Positions 32,837-45,423 of a DNA stretch of 64,000 bases are shown here, in pieces. A model generated the notes under the pieces. It had not been told where the DNA came from. It saw only the letters and a list, made by a program, of their open reading frames with translations, and made no database searches. The translations under genes were made by a program, and so were the position numbers. Position 1 is the stretch's first letter, and the number at the start of each line of letters is the position of its first letter. Source of the DNA: Jacaranda mimosifolia. Taxonomy: Eukaryota > Streptophyta > Magnoliopsida > Lamiales > Bignoniaceae. The stretch lies in NCBI GenBank assembly GCA_018894105.1, contig CM032128.1, forward strand, positions 17,651,001 to 17,715,000, read 5' to 3'.

Positions 32837-32947
32837 CCTTAAATTGAGAAAAAAATTGACTTAGAGGATGCAATGTGAGAAAGTGCAAAAGAATGGGACC
32901 AAAATCCAAAACGTCCTAAGTTATGGGACCAAAAATGCAATTTACCC
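32837..32947 (-). repeat. Right terminal inverted repeat of the MULE
   Basis: Reverse complement of the left TIR over 111 bases with six mismatches by eye. It ends TGCAATTTACCC at 32947. The GRF gene starts about 150-200 bp inside it, so the TIR may act as its promoter. Confidence 0.9.
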
Positions 32948-32957
32948 AAATTTGACA

Positions 32958-33623
32958 TCAATACATATATATACACATAGATGTATAATTATATAAACAG
33001 CAAGATATATATTCATATATATATATTAAAAGAATAGTTGTGGCTGCTAGAAATGGAAAGCCAGAGTATTCAATGATTCTTAATTTCTTCAAATAATAGT
33101 TTATATATCTTGATATTCCACCATAAACTGATGCTCAAAAATTATTTATCCCTTCTGCTTTGATTTTGCCATGGCAAGAAAATAAGCTAAATAACGAAAA
33201 GTTGCGTGATATATATTCTTTTCTCGGGATTTTGGTTTTGCATTCGTTTGATAATAAGAAGGATTTAGAATTACCTAAGCTTAAACCAAAAATTGTACAG
33301 AAAAACATAAAAAGGGACATGATTTTGTTTGGGCTGTAGACACATATATATCACATGGTTATTTCAATATTAATTATTATTACAGAACATAAATGTGAGG
33401 CTAATGATTTTTCAACGAAGAGAAGAATTTTATAGCTAGTAAAAGAAAAGAAAAACTCTCTTGTTGTACAGATCATCTACAGTAGCAGCAGGTGGCGTAA
33501 GCAAGAAGGAGCTGTGAAAATCAGGATATATAGATAGCACCATTCGATTACTCAATAATCCTATCCGGGCCGACACAGCGCTATCCCTCCTCAGCTTTAT
33601 AGATCCTTCCTTCTATACGTACC

Positions 33624-33654
<31 letters not shown>

Positions 33655-33986
33655 TTGATTATTCACAAAGACAGCTAGCTTGTTTAATTTTGGAGCTTTT
33701 CCTCTTAGAGTTAGTTAACTGGGTTTTTATTTTCTATTTGTTTGAATGGTACTTGAAGTGGTGGAGAAGGAAATGAGAAAGTAGGAGTGTATATATATAT
33801 ATATATATATATAGGTGGGGAGCCTGGAGATATGAAATGGGATTTGGTGTTTCCCGATAATGTAAGGACATTAATTTGTTGGAACAACTATATATACATA
33901 CAAAATTACAAATATATTATATATTACATGCAAACATATTATATATTTATTTTGATTTACTTTCTCAACAATTTTGAGCTCGCTCC

Positions 33987-34020
<34 letters not shown>

Positions 34021-34037
34021 GATTAATTGTCCATCCT
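32958..34037. other. AT-rich DNA with microsatellites
   Basis: Contains (TA)n at about 33627-33650 and 33791-33813, and a (CT)n run at about 33991-34018. No gene seen. Confidence 0.5.
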
Positions 34038-34042
34038 ATTCT

Positions 34043-36218
34043 TGCCTAGGGGTGGATCCAATCATAAAATAAAAAATAGGCTAAATAAAACTTGTCTACT
34101 CCTCATCCTAAGGATCTAATCATGCAATTAAAATGGATTTAATGGTAGAAAACTAACCTTGAATGCTTAATCCAAAGAAGATGTGGATGACAACAATGAA
34201 CTCTTCAAAACTGTCAATCCGCGCACAGTAAGGAAACGCCAACAATTGACCAAGAAAATCAACTCTAAATAGGCTGAAAATTTTCAGAGATCTACTCAAC
34301 ACCCTTTAGAATCTCCATTTAAAATTTCAGCCAAATCCAAGGACGGCAAGGCCTCCAAATCAGCCTCCAAATTTACTGCACTGCAGTGGATCCTTAAGAG
34401 CAAAGCTCCCCAAGTGTGAAGCCTGTAATGTTATGATCCACACACCCAAGGAGAACCCCAATCTACCTCAAATCAGGTAGAGAACTAGAGGAAGAAGAAG
34501 AGAGGGAGAGGAAGAAGAAGAGAGGGAGAGGAAGAAAATGTGGAACTTCAACACATGAGTGAATCAGACTTTTTGAAGGGAAAAATGGAATCTAGCATCA
34601 CATGGATCACAATGGCTGGCCACCTCTCTCTATTTATAGAATGGGAGATGTGATGCAAGTTGTCATCTCACCCTCCATGAGGTGGTGTGTCAAATTGGCA
34701 ATCCACTTGCATGTGAAATGTGAATTTCACTTGCATTTGGATTTAATTTGACTCTACATTTCATCTCATGAAATATTTTCAAATTAATCCCAAATTAACC
34801 TCAAATGAACTCCTTCATTTGAATTTTCCTTCAAAATTAATAATCCTTATATTAATTAAACTTGACTTAACTCTTTAAGTCATCTAACTTAACTGTTTAA
34901 GCTAGAAAGTGTCAACTTAACTCTTTAAGTTGATGTGACTAATTAATAGTCATATGGAACCAATTAAATTAACTCTTTAATTTAATTAGTCTAATTTAAC
35001 TCCTTAAATTCTTTTAATCAATTTAACAATTAAATTAATCAAGCCAAAATGACTAAGAAATTAGCCAACCAATTTTCTCCACAAAATGGTCAGGGCGAAT
35101 ATTCTAACTGCTTAGAAAATTCTTCCCTTCAAATAGATCTTCCTTTAGGCTTTTGTGTGTGACCCATTAGGTTGACATAGGCTCACAACTTTTGTGATAT
35201 TTTGAATATTGAAATATTTGCATTAGTTTAAACTTCTTTAAACCAATAACTCTTTCAATTAATCTCTGTTAATTGAAGAGTATCCAATCTCCATATGTCT
35301 AGCCTCAAGCCCATGGATCCCAACTAATTGGTCGAAATGAATATCCTTTTGGTGAACCATTGTAGCTCTACGCTTACCATGCAAATAGAGTCCTTCCATC
35401 TCCTATCTCCTGAAAGATGCTTGGGGTAAGATATTTATCGGCTCCCTAATAGGCTCTATAACTATGTTTCTATTCCTAATGTTCGATCCTCTTTATGACC
35501 TCATCTTTGAAAAATTCCTTTTCCAAATTGTCATACTACCTTGGCTAAGGATTTCTTCGAATCGATCATTATATATTACACAGGAGATGCTCTCACTCTT
35601 CACAAAGACAAGGAGTTGGATCCCATATTGGATCTCACAAACCTCCATATCTAAGTAGCTCATACCCAATATCAACCCAGAAGACCCGCTAAGTGGTCAA
35701 GAAAGAGTCAAGGTATAAGGACCCAAACACAAGATTACCATGGATCCTCAAGTCAAATGACTAATTATGTACACTAGTGTCAGCTGAAGAACTTGCCACT
35801 TCGGCTATCTAGTAGATTCTTCGGGCAGGCCTTCAGTGAACTTGTTCTCTAACAAGCACCCATTAACATACACCCATGTCTAACATGGATTGCTCATGAA
35901 ACGGAGCAATATTCAACTCCTTGGATTTATGCATTGTTAGTGCAAGTCTATCTGAATCTTAGATGCACCGTCTCTTAAGATTCTATGACTTGGGATAGTT
36001 TAAGATCGCGATTTTTTAAGACTTCTTTCATGATCACCACCCAATGCGTGACCAAGTCCCGTAGTCTTGTGTGATCTAAGGGCTTCAACCAAATACTAGT
36101 GAAGTAAAATAAACACAAAATGAAGATGGCCATTTAATATTAATATCATTCAATTAAGATTGTGTCACAAGTGATAGTTTACATGCAAATCTAATTGGTT
36201 GTGGGACATTGTTCCAAT
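34043..36218 (-). mobile_element. Solo LTR B of the 2.2-kb-LTR copia family
   Basis: Same landmarks as LTR A, C and D, on the minus strand. The start, normally TGTTGG, has lost its first bases (reads ATTGGAACAATGTCCCACAACC). The flanks are ATTCT at 34038-34042 and ATTCT at 36219-36223, a perfect 5-bp duplication, with no internal region in between. This is the expected product of recombination between the two LTRs of one element. A TATA box (TCTATAAATAG on the minus strand) lies near 34630-34640. Confidence 0.85.
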
Positions 36219-36223
36219 ATTCT

Positions 36224-39200
36224 TTGGCTCGCCATAGAATGGTTTTCTGATTTCTTGGTTATTTTGGTGTGTCGTGGCCTGTGCATGTGTGTTTCTTGGT
36301 AAGGACTTTGTTTTTTATGGTTTTTGTCCTAGATTGAAGGTAAAATATTTTATTGGGGTTTTTAGGGTTTTTTGCTTGATCCGATTATCTTAGTTAATTA
36401 AACCGAATTGGGGCTATGTGGCTGCGAGTCTAAGTTGTTCCTTGGTTGGTTGTTATATGTTTTTGGTTTTTTTTGCTCAAAATGATAGTCGAGAATTTTT
36501 TGTTGAAGGGTTTTTTGGGCCAAAAAATGTACTTTTCTTTTGGAAGGTATTTTGGGGTTTAATAACATACTATTTTTGGAATTTCTTATTCTGTTAGTGT
36601 GTATCACCACCAACGTATGTTTCTTGGTCTGCTATTCTATTTTGTCCGTTTTATTGCCGAAACTGAAGGTTGTTCGTGTTAGCCATGGACGGTATTATGC
36701 GAGCCTTCCCTAATTGTTGGATTGTTGCCTATTTTGGTGGGTTTTAGATCATGATTTATTTGCCCAAAATTCCTATTATCGTTTAATGTTTTGCTTTTAG
36801 TGACTTCGGTATGGTTTTTGGTGGCCACTAGCCCACATGTTTCTATTAGATTTCTGAATATAGTTATTTTATTTCATTTGGAATATGGGTTGTGTGTAAT
36901 ATTGTTCTGAAATGTGCATATTTGCTGGATTTGGTGGGAAACATGACCAAACATTGCCTCAACTGCTTTGAGTCAATTATTTTTGACTTAGATATATCTG
37001 AATTTGATTGTATAAAAGATTTTTGTGAATCTTGCTTGGTCTGTCTCACTGTATAGCAGAGTGTCTTTATTAAGGCTGCAACATGTTAATGTGGTGTGGA
37101 TTCTCTCTGTGTCACTGTATTGGTCTTTTTGCAAATTGTCATGGATTCTTCACTGCTATTTTGGTTTGGTTTTTGCATTTTGTGTTTCTTTCTAGGAGCT
37201 ATCATGTCATTTTACTATTCCCTCAACTCCATTATTGAGATGCACAATATTTAGGGAATCCTTTCACCCTTTCTAAATGCACCTATTTCTCCCACATTGT
37301 TCAATTCTCCCACACTTATAGACTACCACAACAAGAAATCTCACCACTCACCCAGTGTCAAAGTAAATCTACCAAAATGACAGGTAACTCCAAACACTAC
37401 AAATACACACCCTCAGCAGTTTGATTGTAGTTGATTGAAATATAGAATTTTCTATCATTAACTAAGCTTATCCATACAAAATCTTCTATAAGTGCTTTTG
37501 GGACAACTTCTCCATCTCCAATATCATGTCCATTTCCCTATCCACAGCTCCATAGAATCCCTAATCCCGACCTGTGGTAGCTCATCAATAAGTTATTATG
37601 TTGACACATACTGGTATGTTTGTCTTCTATGGTGTATTGATGTTCTCTTTGCTTGAATTTTTTGTTAACATGTGTGATATATTTATGTTATAAGGTGTGT
37701 CATTGCTTTTAATACCATACTTTATAATTTATGTGTTGTGTTGAGGGTATTGGTATGTTATAATGTGCTTCTTGACATGTTCTTCACCATCATACACTCC
37801 AATTGACCCTTTTGTTTGTCTAGCGTCATGCTTGGGGTTTCTTCATGCAAAAAATGGAGAAGTAAGTCTTTTTCCCATGGTGACTACTTAGGTTTACATT
37901 ATTGAGGGAATAGTTCCGATACTTCACTAAGTGTTGGTCCATTTTTGAGTGGCCTGCTTGCCTTACTGGAATTTACAGCTAGTGATGCAGCATACCTTAG
38001 CACAACTTGGTTGATAACCATATGTAAATTGATGTTGGCCTATTTTTGAGGGGCTGCAAGCATACATGTTCTATAAAGTTTTATCATCTCCTGTTAACTT
38101 ATTGTCCAGTTGGTTCTGTCCCCTTAAGTTAGTGTGGAATTTTTTCCAAACTATGGTCACTCCCCTATTCTTTTAGTGTCATCCTATTTTCCTGTATATG
38201 TGTCTTATCCAGTTGTAGTTTTTTAAAAGGTTACAACATTTTTTTGAAATCCCTCTTACTGTAGTGTACAGTCTCAACACACCTTGAAAATATATTGATT
38301 CCATTTATGTCTTTGCATTAAGAGCTTTGTGTATATGTAAGACTGTTTCCCTGGTAATATTAGGAATGAAATTAGTTGTTTCTCCTATGTGATGTATTTT
38401 GTGGGAAAGTCTCCTTGTCATTTGCTACTCTTTGTTCCCTTCTATATTTGTCTTGGTTCAGTTTCCTTATTGGCGTAGTATAGTAAAAAAGGTCAAAGAA
38501 AATGGCCGTCAGGGGTTGGTTTGGATGGGAGTGACCACAGAAAATAAAGAAATAAGAGATGGGGCATCTAGGTGGATCACATCATTTCATATTGGTGTGG
38601 TCCCAAAAGTCTTCATCTCACATTTTTATGTAGGTTTTCCCTAATTATGTAGATTTATCATTTTACCTTTTATTCATTTAGTATTGGAGAGAAGCTAGTT
38701 TTCCTATGTATGAAGGTGAGTGACACCAAATATAAGCTGAAATTGTCCCTGTTTAATTTGGTAGATCGTGACAAGTTTTTGTATATTTACACTATGAGAT
38801 GTTGTTATTGTATTCAAGTGAACATTCTCCTTTATTGTATAATGAAATTGTTACCATGCCATTTGCGGATTTAATTCATATGTTTGATATGTAAATTAGT
38901 TCATGTCGTAATTCAAATTTGATTTAAGAACGTAATGATTTCCATATGGTAATTAAAATTATTATTATGGTAATTATTTTTTTACTTACGGATGTAAGGT
39001 GCAACTGCAATTATTTTGACACATCAAGCAATTAATATGACAATTCGGGTTAAATTATACAACATATGGGATATTGTATAATTCAATTAGGCTTACAGAT
39101 TAGGTGGGTAATTTATAGACATCCCATTACATTGACAATTTCTCCAATTTATCATATTCCATAAGAATGACACTAACTTTTATTATATTAGATTATTGCA

Positions 39201-39539
39201 CTAATATGAATTGTAGTTAACTCCCATGGGAAAAGTGGGAGAAATAAATTGTAAATATAAGTTAATTTAGTAAAACCCCTAAATAATAAATTTTTATATC
39301 TGTAAGACCCATAAAATGATTTTTAAAGTTTAGGAAACCCATTTCACAAATTATTGATTCTAATAAGCTAACTATTAACTTTAATTCAATTTTTGGACAA
39401 ATTTACCCTTGAATATCTCACAACAGAATTTTTTTAAATTTATCACAATTATTCCTTTTTCACTCCCTTTGTCGTAAAATTTAGATAAGTTATTTACATT
39501 TTATATGTAATCTATAAAAAGTACCTCTAACGTAACAAT
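36224..39539. other. 3.3 kb of unassigned DNA
   Basis: Less AT-skewed than its neighbours between about 36240 and 38700, with T-rich plus-strand composition that looks like intron or untranslated sequence. No frame shows a recognisable protein. I see no terminal repeats or LTR boundaries. Confidence 0.35.
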
Positions 39540-39794
39540 CTTGATGTTTAGTTCATTTGATTTAGAATTTAAGAGTACCCCTATTGTACTATATATATAT
39601 ATGTATATATATACAAAATCTAGAGATATATTTATTGAAAACTTTGAGTTATCAAACTAAAAATAATTACTGATATAAATTAATTTTAAAAAAATTGAAT
39701 GAAAATATTATGTCCTAACATGTAATTCATTACATTTGTAAATTGAAGAAGTTAAGGATACTTTAAAGAAGTTTATAGATTAGTTGCATGGTCT
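39540..39794 (+). repeat. Left copy of a ~300-bp direct repeat flanking CACTA-2
   Basis: Matches 50062-50375. Shared blocks in order are TTCATTT-ATTTAGAATTTA, GAGTACC, an AT-rich run, AAACTAAAAATAA, TGAATGAAA, AAGGATA-TTTAAAGAA and TTG-GGTCT. The copy ends with GGTCT exactly at the start of CACTA-2. Confidence 0.65.
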
Positions 39795-39811
39795 CACTAC
39801 AACAAATTGCA

Positions 39812-40200
39812 CTTTACGTAACAAAAATTTTGGTAATAAAAGTAAAATTCGTTACATATGTTAGATTTATCGTAACAAAATTGATTTTTTGTTACAAATA
39901 ACATTTTCTTTAATAACAAAGTAAAAGTCTTGTTACCTTTAACTCAAATTTGTTACCTTAAATTTTTTATGTTCGTAACTAAATAATAATTCATTACGAA
40001 AAATGTTATTTTGTTACATATAACATTTTCCATCATATGAGAAGATATATTTGTAACAAAATTTGGTACCTTTTGTAACAACAAAATATTTGTTACAAAT
40101 AAAATATATTGTAACAAAGTTTTTAGTTACTAAACTTTAATTAACTTCCCTCCAAATATCAATTTTACGCATATGGTAACAATGATTTTCGTTACCAATT
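39812..40200. repeat. Left subterminal repeats of CACTA-2
   Basis: More than a dozen copies of GTAACAAA or its complement, TTTGTTAC, at irregular spacing and in both orientations. The matching array at the right end is at 49745-50045. Confidence 0.75.
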
Positions 40201-41190
40201 ATAAATGAATATTAAATTAAATTTTTACTAATACTTGTGGGTTGGGCTTTTGTTCAAGAAATGGACTTCACAATAATGTAAAGAATTTGTTAATTGGGTT
40301 TAACTAATTTTTTAATGAATTATTACTGAACTGAGTTTTATTTTAAAGATTAAACTTGAAGAAATTTGAAGTGAATAATGCATTAGTTGGGCCAATTTCT
40401 TTAAAATATTGGGCTTTATAACTTTTTGGTGAATTATTCAATGAATTGGGAGTTTTCATTTATGAAATAGATTTGACCAAATTTATAGTAAATTAAGTGG
40501 TGATTAGGCTTCATTCTAAGAGTTGGTCTTGAGCAAATTTGAAGTGAGGTAAATGATGAATTAGGCTTTCTTCAAGGAACTAAGCTTATTTTTTATTAAT
40601 TGAGCTTCACATTAGTTCAAATAATTGATTACTTGGGTTGACCAACTTATTTTTTTTTACTAATTGGGTTTAACTAATATTTTAGTGAATTGGCAAATTG
40701 GGCTTCATACTAATTTGAAGAATTCGTTAATTGGGCTTTACCAACTTCCTTATTATTAATTGAGCTTCAATAATTCTTCTAGTAAATTAGTGAATTGGAT
40801 TTTAAAATGAATTAGATTTGACATTAACTTAAAGAATTGATTAATTGTGTTTTTGCAAATTTTCTTTTATTAATACGAGTTCACCAATTTTTGGCTTTAG
40901 CAATTCCTTTTTTATTAATTGGGCTTCATTAATTTTATATTGAATTGGTGTCATATAGGGGTGGCAATTTGGGTGGGTCGTGCAGGTTCGGGTTGGGTTG
41001 AAATAGGAGTATAACATTAATTTTCTCAACCCTAATCCAACCCAACCTGATGACAACTTGAAAATGCTCAACACTAACCCAACATGAATTATATCAGGTT
41101 AGGTTCGGGTCGACCTAATTTTTATTTGGTCAACTCGCCAACTCAAATCCACCCAATCTAACTTGCTAATCTGATTTAAAATAATTATTT
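40201..41190. other. Degenerate short repeats within CACTA-2
   Basis: Between about 40230 and 40930, variants of AATTGGGCTTCA..AATT and TTTTATTAATTGAGCTT recur many times. At 40956-41165 is a GC-richer stretch starting TAGGGGTGGCAATTTGGGT with GGTTCGGGTTGGG motifs, which looks like one end of a hAT-type repeat. I found no matching second end. Confidence 0.45.
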
Positions 41191-41196
41191 CAAACA

Positions 41197-41460
41197 TTTG
41201 TTTTAATTTCAAACCCTACTGCGAAAATATATATATATATAAAATAACTTCCTTATGTTTTATAAAACCACGCACACTGCCTTCCCCTCCACATTTGTTG
41301 CCCATTTAATATAATTTTAATATAAAAATTTGTTTTAATTTCAAACCCTATTGTGAAAATATATATATATATATATACACAAAATAACTTCCTTATGTTC
41401 TATAAAACCATGCACACCGCCTCTCCCTCAACATTTATTGCCCATTTAATATAATTTTAA
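41197..41460 (+). repeat. ~130-bp tandem duplication
   Basis: Two copies (about 41197-41326 and 41327-41460), each with TTTGTTTTAATTTCAAACCC, an (AT)n run, ACTTCCTTATGTT, ATAAAACCA and TTGCCCATTTAATATAATTT. Confidence 0.75.
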
Positions 41461-41684
41461 TATAAAAAGATTAATTTACCCTTAATCATTTCGCATATAT
41501 ACAATTCAATTTAAATAACTTTTTAATATCATATTTTATTTTTTTCCTTTTTTTTCATTCTTTTCTTTTCTTTCTATTCTCATTTCTCTCTTCTTCCATT
41601 ATTTCATATATTTCTCATTTTATACATATATATAAATTTATCCTTGTTTCTCATTTCTCATTATTTCATATATTCTCATTTTAT

Positions 41685-41721
<37 letters not shown>

Positions 41722-44551
41722 AATTTATCTATAAAATTTTAAATAACTTTTATTTTTGTCTTCTTTCTTTTCAATTATTCATACATGTATACTTATTTTT
41801 TCTATTTATACTTATTCACATATATAATATACATATATATAAATTTATCTATAAAATTTTAAATAAGTTTTATTTTTGTCTTCTTTCTTTTTAATTATTC
41901 ATACATGTATACTTATTTTTTCTATTTATACTTATTCACATATATAATATACATATATATAAATTAATCAATAAAATTTAAAGTACTTTTATTTTATCTA
42001 TTTTTTTCTATTTCTTCAATCTGAATTAAATAATATTTAATATTTATAAAAATATATATAATATAATTTTTTATTCATATTTATATACATATATATAAAT
42101 TTCAATAAAATTTAAAGAAGATTCATCATATATTTCTCATTTTATACATATATAAATTTATCATTATTTCATATATTCTTATTTTATACATATGTATAAA
42201 TTTATTTAATGAATTTGGACGGCAATGCAATTTTGTTTCCCTCCAATTTTGTATTCCCTCCAAAATTTGGCCCATAAAAAATGTTAACAATTGTTTTTAT
42301 TATTAGTTTCACATAATAATTTAACTTGATTTCTTCCAAAAATTTGATTCCCTCTAATAATAATGAATTCTCTTCATTTTTTCGATTCCTCTTAGTTTTA
42401 GCTCCCCCATTTTTTTGTATAAATAATTTATAGCAAAATTAATTTCTTTTATCTTAGATTATATGATGAATTGACATATATATTTTTAAATTATTAAATG
42501 ACTTTCTATTATAGTTAAAATAGTTAAATAACATATAATTTGGACTTATAAATTTTGATGCATAAGAATTTAATTTTTTATTATAATTTATTACAATATT
42601 CTTATAGAAAAATTCTAAATACTCCTTTAAACAAATAGTTAAAGGTTACATACCTGAATAACAAAAGAAAAGAAAGAAATCTAGTTTACTATAATACTTA
42701 ATGAAAAGAAAACAGTCCCTGGAATTAGGCCTGTTAATGTTACATTTTGTTTTTTAATTGATGTATTGGCCAATTAAAAGTTTTTATAACTTATAGATAT
42801 CTATATGTTAATTGTGTGTATGTTTTACTATATAAATTGCTAAAATGAAGATAACTTTCGTGGTTTAATATAGTGTAAAAAAAGTATTAACTTAAGGTAT
42901 ATTATTAAATATAATGATTATTAACTTTCATGAACCTGAGCAAGTTGTTCTTAAGAATTAGTTGGTCTACATATTATATTTCCTTCAAAAAAATAAGTTT
43001 CCCTCCAAAAATGAATTCCCCTATTATTTTTTTATTCCCTCCAAAGTTTTGCTCCTCCCTCCATTTTGTGTATAAATCGTATATACAAAAATTATTTGTT
43101 TTATCTTATATTATAAAATGAATTATGACGTATTATTATGGGAGTTAAAAATTTAATTCTATTCTTTGTTATTACTTATTAGGACATTGCTTTTTAACAA
43201 AAAGATTTTAGAAAAATTATTTTTAAATTCTAAAAACTTTAGTCTTTATGTGTAATTAATTTTAGTTTGAAAATTAAAATATTATGTACTGATAATATAT
43301 TGATGTGGACAATTTGAACATGCATTTATTGAAAATTTTCTACACTTAATTAATGCACATTATTTTGAAATGGATCAACTTGTATAATTTTAATATAGTT
43401 GAAAATTTTGAAATTATTTTGAAATATTCATGACATTGTAATATAAACTTAGTAATATGGTTATAAGTTTAATGAATTATTTTTTATCCCTATATATTTA
43501 ATTAAATATTTGAAGAACTGTTAGCATCCTTAACAAATTTGTAGACGTCGGTTGAAAATTTATATTAAAATTCAAAAATATTTTTCAAAAGCTATTTTGA
43601 TTATTTTTCAGACCAAAATACCCCTGGACTTATTTGTAACTTTAACATGAGGGGTTTAACTTTAATATTATTTAAATTTCTCAGAATAAATTTAAATAAT
43701 TTTATTAATATTTTTTTTAAATATTAAATAATCTTTTAATTGAAATTGGATTAAAAAAATAAAAATTTAAAATCATCAACATATCTAAAGTAATTTAATC
43801 AAATTTAATTAAACATATTTATTAATTATAAAAGGAAAATAAAAATCAAATCCATCTCTTAATTAAATAGATTTTGTTTTTAAATTACATCTCACTAATA
43901 TTAAAAAATAATCATATTTAAAATAATTTAATTAGATTAAGTTGAATATATTTATTAAATACAAAGAAAAATATTTATTAACTAAAATAAATAATTTAAA
44001 AATAAAAGTAAGATCTAAAAATATCATACTAAAATTAATAATTTTAAAATGTCAATTTCACTCTAGCAACTCACTAAAAAAGTTATTGATATATCTTGTT
44101 CACTTTTAAAATACAAATAAATAAATAATTTTCTCTCAATTCATTTTCCATCTACCACCCGAAATACAAACGAACAACAATCACATTTTCCAACCCCACT
44201 TCTGAAAAATTATTTTTCTAAAATATTTTGACAAAATGCTCTAATTCATAAACAAACAAGCTCTAATTTAAACTAATTTCATTAAATTTATTAATTAATG
44301 AAAAATAAGTAAGTCAAAATGTGTGAGATCTAGAGTTTGAACCCTGTGAGACCTTTATGTGTGTATATATAAATAAAAAAATTAAATTTATTTATTAATC
44401 AAAATAAATAATTTAAATAAAAATAAAATCTAAAATTTTATCCTAACAATATGATTTTAATAATTTTAAATAAATAAATAATTTTAATTATTTTGAACAA
44501 AATAATGTAATGAATTTAAATAAATAACATAAGTAAAAAAAATCAATTTAG
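41352..44551 (+). repeat. Copy 1 of a 3.2-kb direct duplication inside CACTA-2
   Basis: Collinear with 45424-48633. Shared anchors include GGCAATGCAATTTTGTTTCCC (42222 and 46302), AACTTATAGATATCTATAT, CATGAACCTGA/TATGGACCTGA near 42930/47025, TACCCCTGGACTTATTTG (43618 and 47702) and GTGTGAGATCTAGAGTTT (44322 and 48402). This copy has an extra 120-bp tandem repeat at about 41750-41990. No coding capacity recognised. Confidence 0.85.
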
Positions 44552-44639
44552 GTTAATTTGATTAAAATTTATTAATCAACAATAAATAAATAAGTAAAAA
44601 TGTATATATACATACATACATATATATATATTTGGTCCT

Positions 44640-44885
44640 TCTCCTCCCTTCCCCACCCACCTCTTCCAACCAGCCATCCCCCCCACCCCTACCCTTAGGC
44701 CAGGCCATGGCCGGCTAGTGGTCGCTGGCTTGGGCCAGATCTAGTCACTAGCGCTGGCCATGGCAAGCCAGCAACCAGATCTGGGCGCCATGGCAGGCTA
44801 GCGGCCAAATCTGGCCGCTGGCCATGGCCACACCATACGGCCAACCATGGCCGGCGGTGAGGGGTTGGGGAGGGGGGTGGGTGTT
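44640..44885. repeat. GC-rich island with CCATGGC repeats
   Basis: In otherwise AT-rich DNA, GGCCATGGCC, CCATGGC and GCCAGATCT/CCAGATCTGG motifs recur. Arms rich in CCCCACCC (left) and GGGGGTGGG (right) are roughly inverted around the centre. It lies between the two 3.2-kb copies. It could be captured gene-derived DNA, but no protein is recognisable. Confidence 0.6.
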
Positions 44886-45423
44886 ATTATATATATATAT
44901 TTATGTATATATTTATGTGATATTTATTTTTTTATATATTTATATTGATATTATATATATATATGATACTTTTTATTGGTATATAAAAATTTTAATCTTT
45001 TTATGAGGATTTTGTTATATATTTTTAAATTTTTTTTATTAATTTTTTTAAATTTTTTAATAATGATTGATTGGGCATTTCAAATTTTGTGGAATTTTTA
45101 TAAATAAATTAAATTTTTGGGGCTGTTGGGTAATTAATTTTTTTTTAATTTAACGGTTTTGCCTAAACACTAACCGAAGTTGAGGTGCTGTCCCAAATGT
45201 GTTAAAAAATTTAGAGTTTTGGTCCTATAAATGTCAACTTAAGTACCAAAAGTGCAAACCCCACATTCAATGGAACAAAAAATGTAATTTTTCCAATATA
45301 ACCAAACACTACGTTAGCGAAAAAAAGGAAAAATAAGGGCTCAATTGAAATGGTAATAATTTTATTGCGCTAGTTGCAATTTACCCCCATGTAATTTTTG
45401 AAATAAGCATCAAACTCCCATGT

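Larger units (their letters stand above)
27430..32947 (+). mobile_element. Mutator-like element (MULE), 5.5 kb, both ends present
   Basis: Long terminal inverted repeats of 111 bp (27430-27540 and 32837-32947), a 10-bp target duplication, a mudrA-like transposase gene on the plus strand and a small convergent gene on the minus strand. The layout, two convergent genes between long TIRs, recalls maize MuDR, although the second protein is not MURB. The small number of differences between the TIRs suggests a fairly recent insertion compared with its surroundings. Confidence 0.9.
27420..32957. repeat. 10-bp target site duplication flanking the MULE
   Basis: AAATTTAACA (27420-27429) and AAATTTGACA (32948-32957) abut the two ends and differ at one base. 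MULEs make 8-11-bp duplications. Confidence 0.8.

Noticed and set aside
36361..36376. TTTAGGGTTTTTT, telomere-like
   Set aside because: A single motif, not an array.
40956..41165. TAGGGGTGGCAATTTGGGT end of a hAT-type element
   Set aside because: No matching second terminus or 8-bp duplication found nearby, so only a fragment can be suggested.
45240..45420. Possible second MULE (TGCAATTTACCC, as in the MULE TIR, and AATGTAATTTTTCC)
   Set aside because: The match to the MULE terminus is only 12 bases, and no facing repeat with a target duplication was found.
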